Shown here piece after piece: positions 14,589-22,856 of a DNA stretch of 64,000 nucleotides. This stretch comes from Bacillus cereus G9842 (GTDB lineage: Bacteria; Bacillota; Bacilli; Bacillales; Bacillaceae_G). The DNA lies in contig NC_011772.1 in assembly GCF_000021305.1 (NCBI RefSeq), forward strand, positions 4,996,001 through 5,060,000, given 5' to 3'. The translations under genes were made by a program, and so were the position numbers. The notes below the pieces were generated by a model. It saw only the letters and a program-made list of their open reading frames with translations. It ran no database searches and was not told where the DNA came from. How positions within the stretch are numbered: position 1 is the first letter of the stretch; each line of letters begins with the position of its first letter.

Positions 14589-15896
14589 CTATCCGATTGT
14601 TTTTCGCAATGACGAAGCTGGGATATGCATTTGTTCTCTATACTTCGCCACCGTTCTTCGAGAAATAACAATTTCATGCTCTTCTTCTAATAATTTTGAA
14701 ATCTTTTGATCTGAGAGTGGCTTTTTCTTATTCTCTGCTTCCACAAGCGTTTGAATAAACTGTTTCACTCGCTTCGTTGAAACTGCCTCATCCTCTGTCG
14801 TCGAAACTGCATTACTAAAGAACGATTTCATCTCAAATAAACCGTGTGGCGTTTGCACATACTTATTTCTTGTTGCACGACTAATCGTAGACTCATGCAC
14901 ACTTAGCTCTTCCGCCACCTCTTTTAAAGCGAGCGGCTTCAAATACGCTGGACCTTCCCAAAAGAAATCACGTTGTTTTTCCATAATAATCGTCATCACT
15001 TGCAGAAGTGTTTGTTTTCTCTGTTTCAAACTGCGCATAATCCATTGCACATGCTGATACTTTTCTGAAACGTAAGATGCTACTTCACTTTCACTATTAT
15101 TAAGAAGCGCACTGTACTCAGAGTGAATTTCAATTCTCGGCATATTTCTCTCATTCATCTGTAAAACGAGGCGATCGCCTTCTTTTTTCACTGCCATGTC
15201 AGGCACAATATACAGTGGTTTATCCGAAGAATACGCAAGGCCCGGTTTCGGCTGCAATGATGTAATACAGTTCACCGCCGATTGTAATTCTTCATTACTA
15301 CACTTCAGCACATGAACGAGCTTTCGCCAATCCTTCTTCACGAAATAAGCAAAGTGCTCCTCTACAATATCTTCCGCTAATCCATCCCTTCTTTGTAAGC
15401 GCTTCAATTGTAAGGTTAAACATTCCTGAATATTACGCGCCCCTACCCCTGCTGGCTCCAGTGATTGGACAAGCTCTACAGAGCGGTCAACTACATGAAT
15501 ATGCGCAGAAAGGAGCTCTGCTAACTCTTCATTCGTTTCTTGTAAATACCCGTTTCCATCCATGTTCATAATAATGAAAGAAGCCACTTTCCGCTCTTCT
15601 TCATCTATTTTATAATACTGTATTTGATTTAATAAATGTTGCTGAATCGTTGTAGAATCCACACTGTAGATTTCCATCTGATTCTCGACTTGTTTGCTGG
15701 TACTTTTACTGTTGTTAGAGCTCTTTTTCTTCTCCCTCTCAAAACCACCTAACTCAATAAGGGGATTCTCTAACGATTGCTCATACAAAAACTCCGATAA
15801 TTCTTGTACATTATACTGAAGCATTGTAATCGCTTGCCTTAACTCTTGTGTCATTGCCAAACGTAAGCTTTGTTCTTGTAAAAGACTTGCCTTCAA
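14589..15896 (-). CDS. rpoN: RNA polymerase sigma-54 factor (SigL), TTG start
   Basis: Sigma-54 directs transcription from -24/-12 promoters with enhancer-binding activators. The likely protein starts with TTG at 15896 (LKASLLQEQSLRLAMTQEL), 6 bases after GGGGAG, giving 435 residues, the usual Bacillus length. Region I is the Gln/Leu-rich N terminus (LRQAITMLQYNVQEL), the core-binding region is central, the HTH includes LSVHESTISRATRNKYV, and the RpoN box reads SRRTVAKYRE near the C terminus. An upstream ATG at 15965 would add 23 residues unlike the family. No sigma-54 activator is in the window. Confidence 0.94.
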   Translation of the reverse strand: MKASLLQEQSLRLAMTQELRQAITMLQYNVQELSEFLYEQSLENPLIELGGFEREKKKSSNNSKSTSKQVENQMEIYSVDSTTIQQHLLNQIQYYKIDEEERKVASFIIMNMDGNGYLQETNEELAELLSAHIHVVDRSVELVQSLEPAGVGARNIQECLTLQLKRLQRRDGLAEDIVEEHFAYFVKKDWRKLVHVLKCSNEELQSAVNCITSLQPKPGLAYSSDKPLYIVPDMAVKKEGDRLVLQMNERNMPRIEIHSEYSALLNNSESEVASYVSEKYQHVQWIMRSLKQRKQTLLQVMTIIMEKQRDFFWEGPAYLKPLALKEVAEELSVHESTISRATRNKYVQTPHGLFEMKSFFSNAVSTTEDEAVSTKRVKQFIQTLVEAENKKKPLSDQKISKLLEEEHEIVISRRTVAKYREQMHIPASSLRKTIG

Positions 15897-16113
15897 ACTA
15901 ATCTCCCCCTTGTTTCTATTGTACAATAAGTTTGGTAAAAGGAGAATCCTCACGCAGACGCCCATTCCAAAATATTATTAATTTATATGTATTAATGATA
16001 TTTACAACTTACAACCGAAATTTGAATAATATTGAAAGAAAATAATAAGTTATAAAAATTATTATCAAGTACTAATAGTAAATCTTATTATCAGATATAA
16101 CAAGAGGGAAATA
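15897..16113. other. AT-rich gap upstream of rpoN
   Basis: About 220 very AT-rich bases holding the rpoN leader. I see no ORF, repeat or clear regulatory motif. Confidence 0.4.
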
Positions 16114-16153
16114 AAAAAAGTCCTAACCTACAAAACGTAAGTTAGGACTTTTT
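16114..16153. terminator. Terminator after tRNA-Arg
   Basis: AAGTCCTAAC and GTTAGGACTT arms, symmetric with A-run and T-run on the two sides, directly 3' of the tRNA on minus. Confidence 0.85.
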
Positions 16154-16155
16154 GA

Positions 16156-16231
16156 CGCGCCCAGAGGGATTCGAACCCCCGACAGACGTGGTACCGGAAA
16201 CCACCGCTCTATCCGACTGAGCTATGGGCGC
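16156..16231 (-). tRNA. tRNA-Arg (anticodon CCG)
   Basis: A 76-base cloverleaf on minus: acceptor GCGCCCA/TGGGCGC, D arm GCTC/GAGC, anticodon stem GTGGT/ACCAC with loop TTCCGGT (anticodon CCG, reads CGG Arg), and T arm with TTCGAAT loop. The 3' CCA is not encoded. It is a solitary tRNA with its own terminator, next to the divergent spoVA-type operon. Confidence 0.95.
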
Positions 16232-16298
16232 ATGATTATAGAAAACACTTCATTTTCTTCTCATAATAATAGCAATAAAATCCATCTAAATCAATAAA

Positions 16299-16327
16299 AA
16301 TATCCCCGTAATACCTTATACATCTTA
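16299..16327 (+). promoter_or_regulatory. Possible sigma-G promoter of the spoVA-type operon
   Basis: AATAT (16299-16303), 17-base spacer, CATCTTA (16321-16327). The -10 fits CATNNTA of sigma-G promoters, the -35 is a poor match. Expected because this operon class is transcribed in the forespore. Confidence 0.3.
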
Positions 16328-16435
16328 GCTAAAAGCATATAAAATCTATTCAACCCCTAAATTTTCCAATCATAAATTCATCCCAACTCACAAATTATAA
16401 CCTATGAATTGATATTCCAAAGGGGGCTTCATTCA

Positions 16436-16642
16436 ATGACTGTAATTACGAAACTAAAGCAAACTGTTTCTGGATTAAAAAGTGCACAAGCTAGCTTAGA
16501 GGGATTCGCTCTTGATACGGATAACCAACAAGCTAAGCAACTTTTTCAAACAGCTGCGCAGCAAACACAAACGATTATCGATTCTTTAAACCCACGTGTT
16601 GAAGAAGTCCAACAGGAAGAACCACAATACTCACAGCAATAA
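16436..16642 (+). CDS. DUF1657 protein, first gene of spoVA-type operon
   Basis: A 68-residue DUF1657 protein of unknown function starting MTVITKLKQTVSGLKSAQAS and ending EEPQYSQQ. AAAGGGGGC precedes the ATG at 16436; an earlier ATG at 16409 lies before the ribosome site and is rejected. It is a paralogue of the 68-residue protein at 19103-19309 (shared MTVI start, SAQASL/GAQASL, EEPQY end). DUF1657 pairs like this flank spoVAC-spoVAD-spoVAE in spoVA2-type operons. Confidence 0.88.
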   Translation: MTVITKLKQTVSGLKSAQASLEGFALDTDNQQAKQLFQTAAQQTQTIIDSLNPRVEEVQQEEPQYSQQ

Positions 16643-16735
16643 CGAACCAATCTTGCTGTGAAATAGAAAAAGGATGATATGCAGTCATCCTTTTTCTATC
16701 ACATTACATATTGCAATAGAAATGGAATGATAATT

Positions 16736-17221
16736 ATGCGAAAACTCGGCCTCATAACCGCATTATTTGCACTTCTATTTAGCTCTTTTACCGGATGTGA
16801 TAATAGTCCTTTAGATAAAAAAGTGAAAGAAGAAGCAAAACAAACGGAGAAAGAAAAAGGTCCAAAGTTAACAAAGACGAGTACGGAATCCTTTAATCAA
16901 TCTATATCACAAGGAGCGAAGAAAAGAGCTCTCGCTATGGATGAAATTATAAAAAGCACAGCAGTGAATTCAAATTTAGATCTCTACATAGCAGTTACAC
17001 CTGAGCATCACGAAAGGTTTGGATTAAAACCGCTTCGTAAAAAGCTTCAAAAGCAGCTAAGTGATGAGCACCCTACTTTCGATGTTCGTGTAAGTACAGA
17101 TAAAAAAATCTTTATGTTACTCGAAAAGCTCGAAAGAAAGATTAAGGAAAAAAAAGTATCTAAAGATGAGATTAATAAGCAATTAAAACTCATTGGTAAA
17201 AAAATGGAGTCTAACACTTAA
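16736..17221 (+). CDS. YhcN/YlaJ-type sporulation lipoprotein
   Basis: A 161-residue lipoprotein: N-terminal MRKLGLITALF signal with lipobox SFTGC, followed by a charged linker and the YhcN/YlaJ-like domain with alternating Lys/Glu. It probably sits on the outer face of the inner spore membrane. The start at 16736 is chosen because it places a normal Lys/Arg n-region before the signal helix; the ribosome site is weak (GGAATG). Member of the spoVA-type operon; function not established. Confidence 0.8.
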   Translation: MRKLGLITALFALLFSSFTGCDNSPLDKKVKEEAKQTEKEKGPKLTKTSTESFNQSISQGAKKRALAMDEIIKSTAVNSNLDLYIAVTPEHHERFGLKPLRKKLQKQLSDEHPTFDVRVSTDKKIFMLLEKLERKIKEKKVSKDEINKQLKLIGKKMESNT

Positions 17222-17250
17222 CGCTTTTTAAAAGAAAAGGAAGGATTGCA

Positions 17251-17727
17251 ATGTCTAGTAAAGATAAAAACTTAACCCCTGTACAACAGGAGTATAAAAA
17301 ATTCGAACAAGAACGCGAACCGAAACGACCTGTCTTAAAAAATTGTATAAAAGCCTTTTTCGTTGGTGGTTTTATTTGCTTCATCGGACAACTCATTTCT
17401 ACTTTTTACATCACATATTTTGATTTCACTGAACGTTCGGCAGGAAATCCAACCGTCGCAACTCTTATTTTCATTTCTATGTTACTAACTGGATTTGGTA
17501 TATACGATCGTTTTGGGCAGTTTGCTGGTGCTGGTACAGCTGTACCTGTTACTGGATTTGGAAACTCCGTTATTGCAGCTTGTATCGAACACCGAACGGA
17601 AGGATTTGTTCTTGGTGTTGGCGGTAACATGTTTAAATTAGCTGGCTCTGTTATTTTATTTGGTGTATTTTCGGCTTTTGTCATCGCACTTATTAAAACG
17701 ATTCTCGTTCAATGGGGAGGGCTATAA
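17251..17727 (+). CDS. spoVAC: Stage V sporulation protein AC
   Basis: Membrane component of the SpoVA channel that moves Ca-dipicolinate into the forming spore and out at germination; SpoVAC can act as a mechanosensitive channel (family knowledge). The 158 residues have a basic soluble N terminus (about 1-35) and then membrane helices with AGAGTAVPVTGFGNSV. GGAAGG precedes the ATG; the stop TAA is followed at once by the spoVAD ATG. Similar fold to SpoVAE at 18741. Confidence 0.94.
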   Translation: MSSKDKNLTPVQQEYKKFEQEREPKRPVLKNCIKAFFVGGFICFIGQLISTFYITYFDFTERSAGNPTVATLIFISMLLTGFGIYDRFGQFAGAGTAVPVTGFGNSVIAACIEHRTEGFVLGVGGNMFKLAGSVILFGVFSAFVIALIKTILVQWGGL

Positions 17728-18744
17728 ATGTTACAAGGACACCGAACGTGGGTATTTGAAAACAAACCCGTTATTATTTCAACAGGAGTCGTTGGTGGAC
17801 CTTTTGAGGCAAAAGGGAAAATCCCAGAAGACTTCGATATCCTTCATGAAGATTTATGGCTCGGACAAGATTCCTATGAAAAAGCACATAAAATTTTATT
17901 CGAAGAAGCTTGTAGCCGGGCTACTGAAAAAGCAGAACTTCGTAAAGACGATATTCAATTCGTACTCGCAGGAGATTTAATTAATCAAATTACCCCTACA
18001 AGCTTTGCTTGCCGCACACTGGGCACTCCTTATCTCGGATTATTCGGGGCTTGTTCTACTTCCATGGAAGGTTTAGCACTTGGGGCAAGTATCGTAAACG
18101 CAAAGGGCGCAAAATATTTATTAACTGGTGCCTCAAGTCATAACACCGCTGTAGAAAAACAGTTCCGCTATCCTACCGAATACGGTGGACAAAAGCCGCC
18201 TACTGCACAGTGGACAGTAACCGGAGCAGGAGCCGCTATTTTAAGCGATACTGGGCACGGCCCTAGGGTAACATCTGCCACAATCGGACGAGTCGTTGAT
18301 ATGGGATTAACGGATCCGTTTAATATGGGAGGTGCAATGGCTCCAGCTGCCGTCGACACAATTGAAGCTCACTTACGCGAACGTCAAATTGATGCCTCTT
18401 ACTACGATTTAATTGTAACAGGCGATCTCGGACATGTAGGACGCGAAATTGCTTATGACTTACTACATAAACACGGAACAAAAGTAATGAGCGAACAGTT
18501 TCAAGATTGCGGACTCCTCATTTATAGAGAAGGACAGCCTGTCATAGCCGGTGCTAGTGGACCAGGATGTTCCGCAACAGTCGTGTACGGTCATTTATTA
18601 AACCGAATGAAAAGAGGAGAGTTCAAAAAAATACTTGTCGTTGCGACAGGCGCTTTACTATCTCCACTTACATTCCAACAAGAAGAAACGATTCCGTGTA
18701 TCGCTCATGCCGTTTCGATTGAATTTGGAGGTGCAACGCAATGA
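17728..18744 (+). CDS. spoVAD: Stage V sporulation protein AD
   Basis: A 338-residue soluble SpoVA protein with a thiolase-like fold that binds dipicolinic acid at the inner spore membrane. Recognisable by the N-terminal [28 protein letters not shown] region (17740 onwards), [13 protein letters not shown] and [14 protein letters not shown]. Starts with no gap after spoVAC and overlaps spoVAE by 4 bases, so expression is tightly coupled. Confidence 0.95.
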   Translation: MLQGHRTWVFENKPVIISTGVVGGPFEAKGKIPEDFDILHEDLWLGQDSYEKAHKILFEEACSRATEKAELRKDDIQFVLAGDLINQITPTSFACRTLGTPYLGLFGACSTSMEGLALGASIVNAKGAKYLLTGASSHNTAVEKQFRYPTEYGGQKPPTAQWTVTGAGAAILSDTGHGPRVTSATIGRVVDMGLTDPFNMGGAMAPAAVDTIEAHLRERQIDASYYDLIVTGDLGHVGREIAYDLLHKHGTKVMSEQFQDCGLLIYREGQPVIAGASGPGCSATVVYGHLLNRMKRGEFKKILVVATGALLSPLTFQQEETIPCIAHAVSIEFGGATQ

Positions 18745-19091
18745 TTTTTTTCTGGGCTTTCGTCATTGGCGGACTCATATGTGTAATCGGCCAACTTATG
18801 TTTGATGTCGGCAAACTAACACCCGCTCATACAATGGCAACACTCGTTGTTGCTGGAGCTATATTAGATGGATTTAATTTGTATGAGCCATTAATTGATT
18901 TCGCTGGAGCCGGGGCAACTGTACCTATTACAAGCTTTGGTAATGCCCTCGTTCATGGCGCAATGGAAGAAGCTGCAAAACATGGCATCGTTGGCGTTAT
19001 TACCGGCATGTTTAAAGTAACGAGCGCCGGTGTATCAGCAGCTATTATTTTCGGCTTCATTGGAGCATTGTTATTTAAACCGAAAGGATAA
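18741..19091 (+). CDS. spoVAE: Stage V sporulation protein AE (SpoVAEb type)
   Basis: A 116-residue membrane protein with four predicted helices and [19 protein letters not shown], the segment shared with SpoVAC. Third core subunit of the Ca-dipicolinate channel. ATG overlaps the spoVAD stop; GGAGGTG lies upstream inside spoVAD. Confidence 0.93.
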   Translation: MIFFWAFVIGGLICVIGQLMFDVGKLTPAHTMATLVVAGAILDGFNLYEPLIDFAGAGATVPITSFGNALVHGAMEEAAKHGIVGVITGMFKVTSAGVSAAIIFGFIGALLFKPKG

Positions 19092-19102
19092 GAGGTGTTT
19101 AT

Positions 19103-19309
19103 ATGACTGTTATCGCTAGCGTAAAAACTTGCCTTGCTAGTGTAAGAGGCGCTCAAGCAAGCTTAAGTTCCCTTTCACTAAATTCTACAGACGATGAAGC
19201 TAAACGCGTATTTCATGAATGTATGTTAGAAATGGACAGTGTCATCGCTGATTTACAGGATAGAGTTTCAGTATTAGAACGTGAAGAACCTCAATATAAA
19301 GGGTTTTAA
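19103..19309 (+). CDS. DUF1657 protein, second copy
   Basis: A 68-residue paralogue of the protein at 16436, starting MTVIASVKTCLASVRGAQAS and ending EEPQYKGF. AGAGGTG precedes the ATG. Function unknown; predicted helical. Its location behind spoVAE is the same as in the mobile spoVA2 operons of heat-resistant B. subtilis strains. Confidence 0.87.
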   Translation: MTVIASVKTCLASVRGAQASLSSLSLNSTDDEAKRVFHECMLEMDSVIADLQDRVSVLEREEPQYKGF

Positions 19310-19329
19310 GTAGACTGGAGGAAATAACT

Positions 19330-20199
19330 ATGTCTCACCTACCGGAATGGACACTTGTCATCCTTCGCTCTGTATTCATATTAATTATTTTATTCACTAT
19401 TACAAAGTGCTTAGGAAAAAGGCAAATCTCTCAGCTTTCCTTTTTTGAATACATAGCGGGAATGACAATCGGTGATATCGCTGCTCAAATAGCTACAGGG
19501 CTTGATCAAAAGTTTTTCCACGGTGTCTTTGCAATACTTATTTTCGCCTCCGTACCTTTTTTCGTTGGAATTCTTTCCTTGAAAAACAAAACTGCTAGAG
19601 ATTTCTTTGAAGGAAAATCTACAGTGTTAATAAAAGATGGAAAAGTACTTGAGGATAATTTAAAGAAAGAGAAATATACAAGTGATGAGTTACTTGAACT
19701 TCTTAGAGGAAATGGTGCATTTAGTATAGCGGAAGTCGAATTTGCTGTCTTAGAACCGAGCGGAGAATTAAATGTATTATTAAAGAAAGATTCTCAGCCC
19801 ATTACTGCAAAAGACCTTGGATTAAAAGTACCGAATGAAAAAGAACCGCAAACTGTTATTATGGATGGCAATGTACTAGATGAACCACTTTCAGCAAGCG
19901 GGCATAACCGCGCTTGGCTACACTCTGAACTAGAAAAGCTCGGTGTTGTTATTGAAAATGTCTTTCTCGGTCAAGTGGATTCATACGGACAACTTACTAT
20001 CGACATTTACAATGACAAACTCCAAATGCCTTCTCCTCAAAACAAACCTTTATTATTAGCATCTTTAAAAAAATGTCATGCTGATCTTGAACTATTTTCC
20101 TTAGAAACAAAGTCGAAATCAGCAAGCGAAATGTATAGTAAAAACGCGAAACAAATCGAAAAGATTTTAAATAAAGTAACCTATCTTTTAAAAGACTAA
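19330..20199 (+). CDS. YetF-family (DUF421) membrane protein
   Basis: A 289-residue DUF421 protein: three N-terminal membrane helices (about 8-80) with the family stretch LGKRQISQLSFFEYIAGMTIGDIA, then a cytoplasmic DUF421 domain with GNGAFSIAEVEFAVLEPSGEL. B. subtilis YetF is needed for germination-related traits in the spoVA2mob context (from the literature on that operon); mechanism not known. Last gene of the operon, with terminator after it. TGGAGGAAA precedes the ATG. Confidence 0.88.
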   Translation: MSHLPEWTLVILRSVFILIILFTITKCLGKRQISQLSFFEYIAGMTIGDIAAQIATGLDQKFFHGVFAILIFASVPFFVGILSLKNKTARDFFEGKSTVLIKDGKVLEDNLKKEKYTSDELLELLRGNGAFSIAEVEFAVLEPSGELNVLLKKDSQPITAKDLGLKVPNEKEPQTVIMDGNVLDEPLSASGHNRAWLHSELEKLGVVIENVFLGQVDSYGQLTIDIYNDKLQMPSPQNKPLLLASLKKCHADLELFSLETKSKSASEMYSKNAKQIEKILNKVTYLLKD

Positions 20200-20205
20200 T
20201 TATCG

Positions 20206-20243
20206 AAAGAACGCTTCAGTTAAAAGGCGTTCTTTTCTTTTTT
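20206..20243 (+). terminator. Terminator of the spoVA-type operon
   Basis: AAAGAACGC, loop, GCGTTCTTT, then TCTTTTTTT. Confidence 0.85.
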
Positions 20244-20375
20244 TCTCCACTTTTCATAACGTTTAAATTTATGTAATTCGGTTATGATGTTGAAGATACA
20301 TAAGCAGGGAATTTCGAAAACATAGCGAATATTTCATGGTACAACTACATATTTTTTTGATTTAAAGTGGTTTCG

Positions 20376-20405
20376 TTTGACCTTTATTGACCATAATTGT
20401 ATTAT
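20376..20405 (+). promoter_or_regulatory. clpP promoter with CtsR operator
   Basis: TTTGACC-TTT-ATTGACC (20376-20392) is the CtsR heptad repeat (GGTCAAA-NAN-GGTCAAA on the other strand). It overlaps the -35 TTGACC (20377-20382), which is 17 bases from -10 TATTAT (20400-20405). CtsR bound here would block RNA polymerase until heat or other protein stress. Confidence 0.9.
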
Positions 20406-20440
20406 AAGACTAAGAAAGCTTTATAAGGAGGAAATAACAG

Positions 20441-21022
20441 ATGAATTTAATTCCTACAGTAATTGAACAAACAAATCGTGGAGAACGCGCTTACGATATT
20501 TACTCTCGACTATTAAAAGACCGCATCATTATGCTTGGTAGTGCAATTGATGACAACGTAGCTAACTCAATTGTTTCCCAGCTTTTATTCTTGGAATCTC
20601 AAGATCCAGAAAAAGATATTCACATCTACATCAACAGCCCTGGTGGTTCTATCACAGCAGGTATGGCAATCTATGATACAATGCAGTTTATTAAACCACA
20701 AGTATCAACAATCTGTATCGGTATGGCAGCATCTATGGGTGCATTCTTACTTGCAGCAGGTGAAAAAGGAAAACGTTATGCACTTCCAAACAGTGAAGTA
20801 ATGATTCACCAACCACTTGGTGGAGCACAAGGTCAAGCGACTGAAATCGAAATCGCTGCAAAACGTATCCTATTCTTACGTGAAAAACTAAACCAAATTC
20901 TTGCTGACCGCACAGGTCAACCACTTGAAGTACTACAACGCGACACAGACCGCGACAACTTCATGACAGCAGAAAAAGCTTTAGAATACGGTTTAATCGA
21001 TAAGATCTTTACAAATCGTTAA
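20441..21022 (+). CDS. clpP: ATP-dependent Clp protease proteolytic subunit
   Basis: Serine peptidase that forms the 14-mer proteolytic chamber used with ClpC, ClpX and ClpE. The 193 residues contain [15 protein letters not shown], the nucleophile motif GMAASMGAF (Ser98) and MIHQPLGG (His123), with Asp172 following family numbering. AAGGAGGAAA precedes the ATG. Single-gene unit under CtsR control; no terminator precedes the structured repeats, so those would be in its 3' UTR. Confidence 0.97.
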   Translation: MNLIPTVIEQTNRGERAYDIYSRLLKDRIIMLGSAIDDNVANSIVSQLLFLESQDPEKDIHIYINSPGGSITAGMAIYDTMQFIKPQVSTICIGMAASMGAFLLAAGEKGKRYALPNSEVMIHQPLGGAQGQATEIEIAAKRILFLREKLNQILADRTGQPLEVLQRDTDRDNFMTAEKALEYGLIDKIFTNR

Positions 21023-21029
21023 TTAATTT

Positions 21030-21272
21030 AAAGCGGAAGCGGCTCGTTCAGAATCGCAGGGCGATGGAGCACCTGATTCCGAGGCGCTTTTTGCCTCGAA
21101 TGAAGGGGCGAAACGACCGGAGATTCTAGCCGCTGGAGCTGGATATACTTAAAGCGGAAGCGGCTCGTTCAGAATGGGAGGAGGATGGAGCTTCTGACAA
21201 AGAGGTGCTTTTTACCTCGGCGGAAGAAGCGAAGCCACCGACCATTCTAGCCGCTGGAGCTGGATACAACTA
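21030..21272 (+). repeat. Array B: two tandem 121-122 bp structured repeat units
   Basis: Units start at 21030 and 21151, each beginning AAAGCGGAAGCGGCTCGTTC and ending ATTCTAGCCGCTGGAGCTGG. They match array A in layout but with paired changes: outer helix AGCGGCT/AGCCGCT (A has AGTGGCT/AGCCACT), second helix AGAATGG/CCATTCT in unit 2 and AGAATC/GATTCT in unit 1, apical helix GAGGC/GCCTC in unit 1 and GAGGT/ACCTC in unit 2. The two copies are much less alike than those in array A, so this array is older. It lies in the clpP 3' region on the sense strand. Confidence 0.9.
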
Positions 21273-21306
21273 AAAGCGGAAGCGCCCTATAATTGGGCGC
21301 TTTTTT
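21273..21306 (+). terminator. Terminator of clpP fused to a truncated repeat unit
   Basis: Starts as a third repeat unit (AAAGCGGAAGCG) and then forms AAGCGCCC, loop TATAATT, GGGCGCTT followed by TTTTATT, a normal intrinsic terminator. Confidence 0.85.
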
Positions 21307-21353
21307 ATTATCATATACCTCCGTCTGTATACCCTATCCAGTATCCCTCTAAA

Positions 21354-21441
21354 TATATCAACGATTTTTCAATTATATCGAACAAAACTCAAATTATATC
21401 AACGATTTTTTTAATATATCAACGGTTCGACACAACATATC
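21354..21441. repeat. Five TATATC motifs spaced 20, 21, 20, 21 bp
   Basis: TATATC at 21354, 21374, 21395 and 21415, and CATATC at 21436. Three of them continue as AACG. The interval equals two turns of B-DNA, so all motifs face the same side of the helix. Similar pairs occur at 40951-40975 and 46785-46810 (other strand). No known family assigned. Confidence 0.65.
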
Positions 21442-21514
21442 GATTTACCGACAATCTCCGACAAGGACAAACCAGCTAAATACCCCTCCCCGCTAATCCG
21501 CACAAACAACAAAA

Positions 21515-21546
21515 CAAAAAACTATCGCATATACGCGATAGCTCTT
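21515..21546 (-). terminator. Terminator of the yvcI-crh operon
   Basis: On minus: GCTATCGC, loop, GCGATAG, then TTTTTTG. Confidence 0.85.
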
Positions 21547-21794
21547 TATTGTACATATGCAGCTAATGCTTCTAAAGCCTCTTCTGCATCTGAACCTTCT
21601 GTTGTAATTGTTATCATGCTTCCAGTTCCAATTGCTAAGCTCATAATCCCCATTATGCTCTTTGCATTTACTGTCTTTCCATCTTTCTCAATGAAGATAT
21701 CTGCATGAAAGCGATTTGCCTCTTGTACAAACAACGCAGCCGGACGTGCTTGTAAACCGTTTTTTAATGAAACCTGAACTCGTTTTTGAACCAC
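21546..21794 (-). CDS. crh: Catabolite repression HPr-like protein Crh
   Basis: An 82-residue HPr paralogue. Position 15 is Gln instead of the phosphotransferase His (GLQARPAA), while Ser46 (AKSIMG) is kept, which defines Crh: it takes no part in sugar transport but is phosphorylated at Ser46 by HprK and then acts as a CcpA corepressor. HprK is encoded at 31170-32099. Last gene of the nudix-rapZ-yvcK-whiA-crh cluster. Confidence 0.95.
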   Translation of the reverse strand: MVQKRVQVSLKNGLQARPAALFVQEANRFHADIFIEKDGKTVNAKSIMGIMSLAIGTGSMITITTEGSDAEEALEALAAYVQ

Positions 21795-21817
21795 AGCTCC
21801 ATTTCCCCTTTAACCTC

Positions 21818-22768
21818 TTATTTTTTTGCTACCGTTTCCCCCGCGCGTAATTTCTCTGCAATTTCATCGATTTTACGCAAACGATGATTAATACCCGATT
21901 TACTAATTTTCCCCCCGGATACCATCTCACCTAACTCTTTCAATGTTACATCTTGATAATCTCTTCGTAGCTGCGCAATTTCTCGTAGTTTATCTGGCAA
22001 TATATCAAGACCAACCGTCTCATCAATATAGCGGATATTTTCAATTTGCCTTAGCGCTGCACCAATTGTTTTATTTAAATTAGCTGTTTCGCAGTTCACT
22101 AAACGATTTACGGAATTACGCATATCACGTACGATTCTAATATCTTCAAATCTTAAAAGCGCATTATGAGCACCAATAATATTTAAAAATTCCGTAATTT
22201 TCTCCGCTTCTTTCAAATACGTAATGTACCCTTTTCTTCTTTCCAGCGTCTTACTATTTAAATCAAATCCGTTCATTAGTTCACATATAGCATCATTATG
22301 TTCCTTATATAACGAAAAGATCTCTAAATGATAAGATGATGTTTCTGGGTTATTTACTGAACCACCTGCTAAAAATGCACCGCGTAAATACGATCGTTTA
22401 CAACACTTCTTCTCAATCAATTCTTGTGATATATTTCGAATAAATGAAAAGTCATCTCGCACGATATGAAGATCGGCTAATATTTCGCGAGACTTCTCAA
22501 CAAGCCTTACGATATATACATTATTTTTCTTCAATCGCATTTTTTTACGAACAAGCAATTCTACCGTTACGTCATATCCCTTTTTCAAAAGCGTATAAAT
22601 TCTTCTTGCAATTGCCGCATTTTCTGTTTGAATATCAATAGATAGACGACGGTTTGAAAAAGAAAGCGATCCATTCATTCGAAGTAACGCTGATAATTCA
22701 GCTTTTTCACAGCATTCCTTCATTTCAAGGTTCGTCAGCTCTTTCTTTGTTTCTGATGCAAATGACAC
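21818..22768 (-). CDS. whiA: DNA-binding protein WhiA, GTG start
   Basis: WhiA has an N-terminal LAGLIDADG-homing-endonuclease-like fold and a C-terminal HTH; in Bacillus it influences cell division and chromosome segregation. The 316 residues start with GTG at 22768 (then [19 protein letters not shown]), 8 bases after AAGGAGG. C-terminal [28 protein letters not shown]. Lies between yvcK and crh as in B. subtilis (yvcL). Confidence 0.96.
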   Translation of the reverse strand: MSFASETKKELTNLEMKECCEKAELSALLRMNGSLSFSNRRLSIDIQTENAAIARRIYTLLKKGYDVTVELLVRKKMRLKKNNVYIVRLVEKSREILADLHIVRDDFSFIRNISQELIEKKCCKRSYLRGAFLAGGSVNNPETSSYHLEIFSLYKEHNDAICELMNGFDLNSKTLERRKGYITYLKEAEKITEFLNIIGAHNALLRFEDIRIVRDMRNSVNRLVNCETANLNKTIGAALRQIENIRYIDETVGLDILPDKLREIAQLRRDYQDVTLKELGEMVSGGKISKSGINHRLRKIDEIAEKLRAGETVAKK

Positions 22769-22856
22769 AGTCAACACCTCCTTATACGATTATTATGGAA
22801 CAAAATTCTTGTCCTATATGAATGAGGAGCGCTACCTCAAACGAGGCAACGCATAT

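Noticed and set aside
16156..20243. Integration of the spoVA-type operon at tRNA-Arg by a mobile element
   Set aside because: No duplicated tRNA end or integrase was seen; proximity alone is not evidence.
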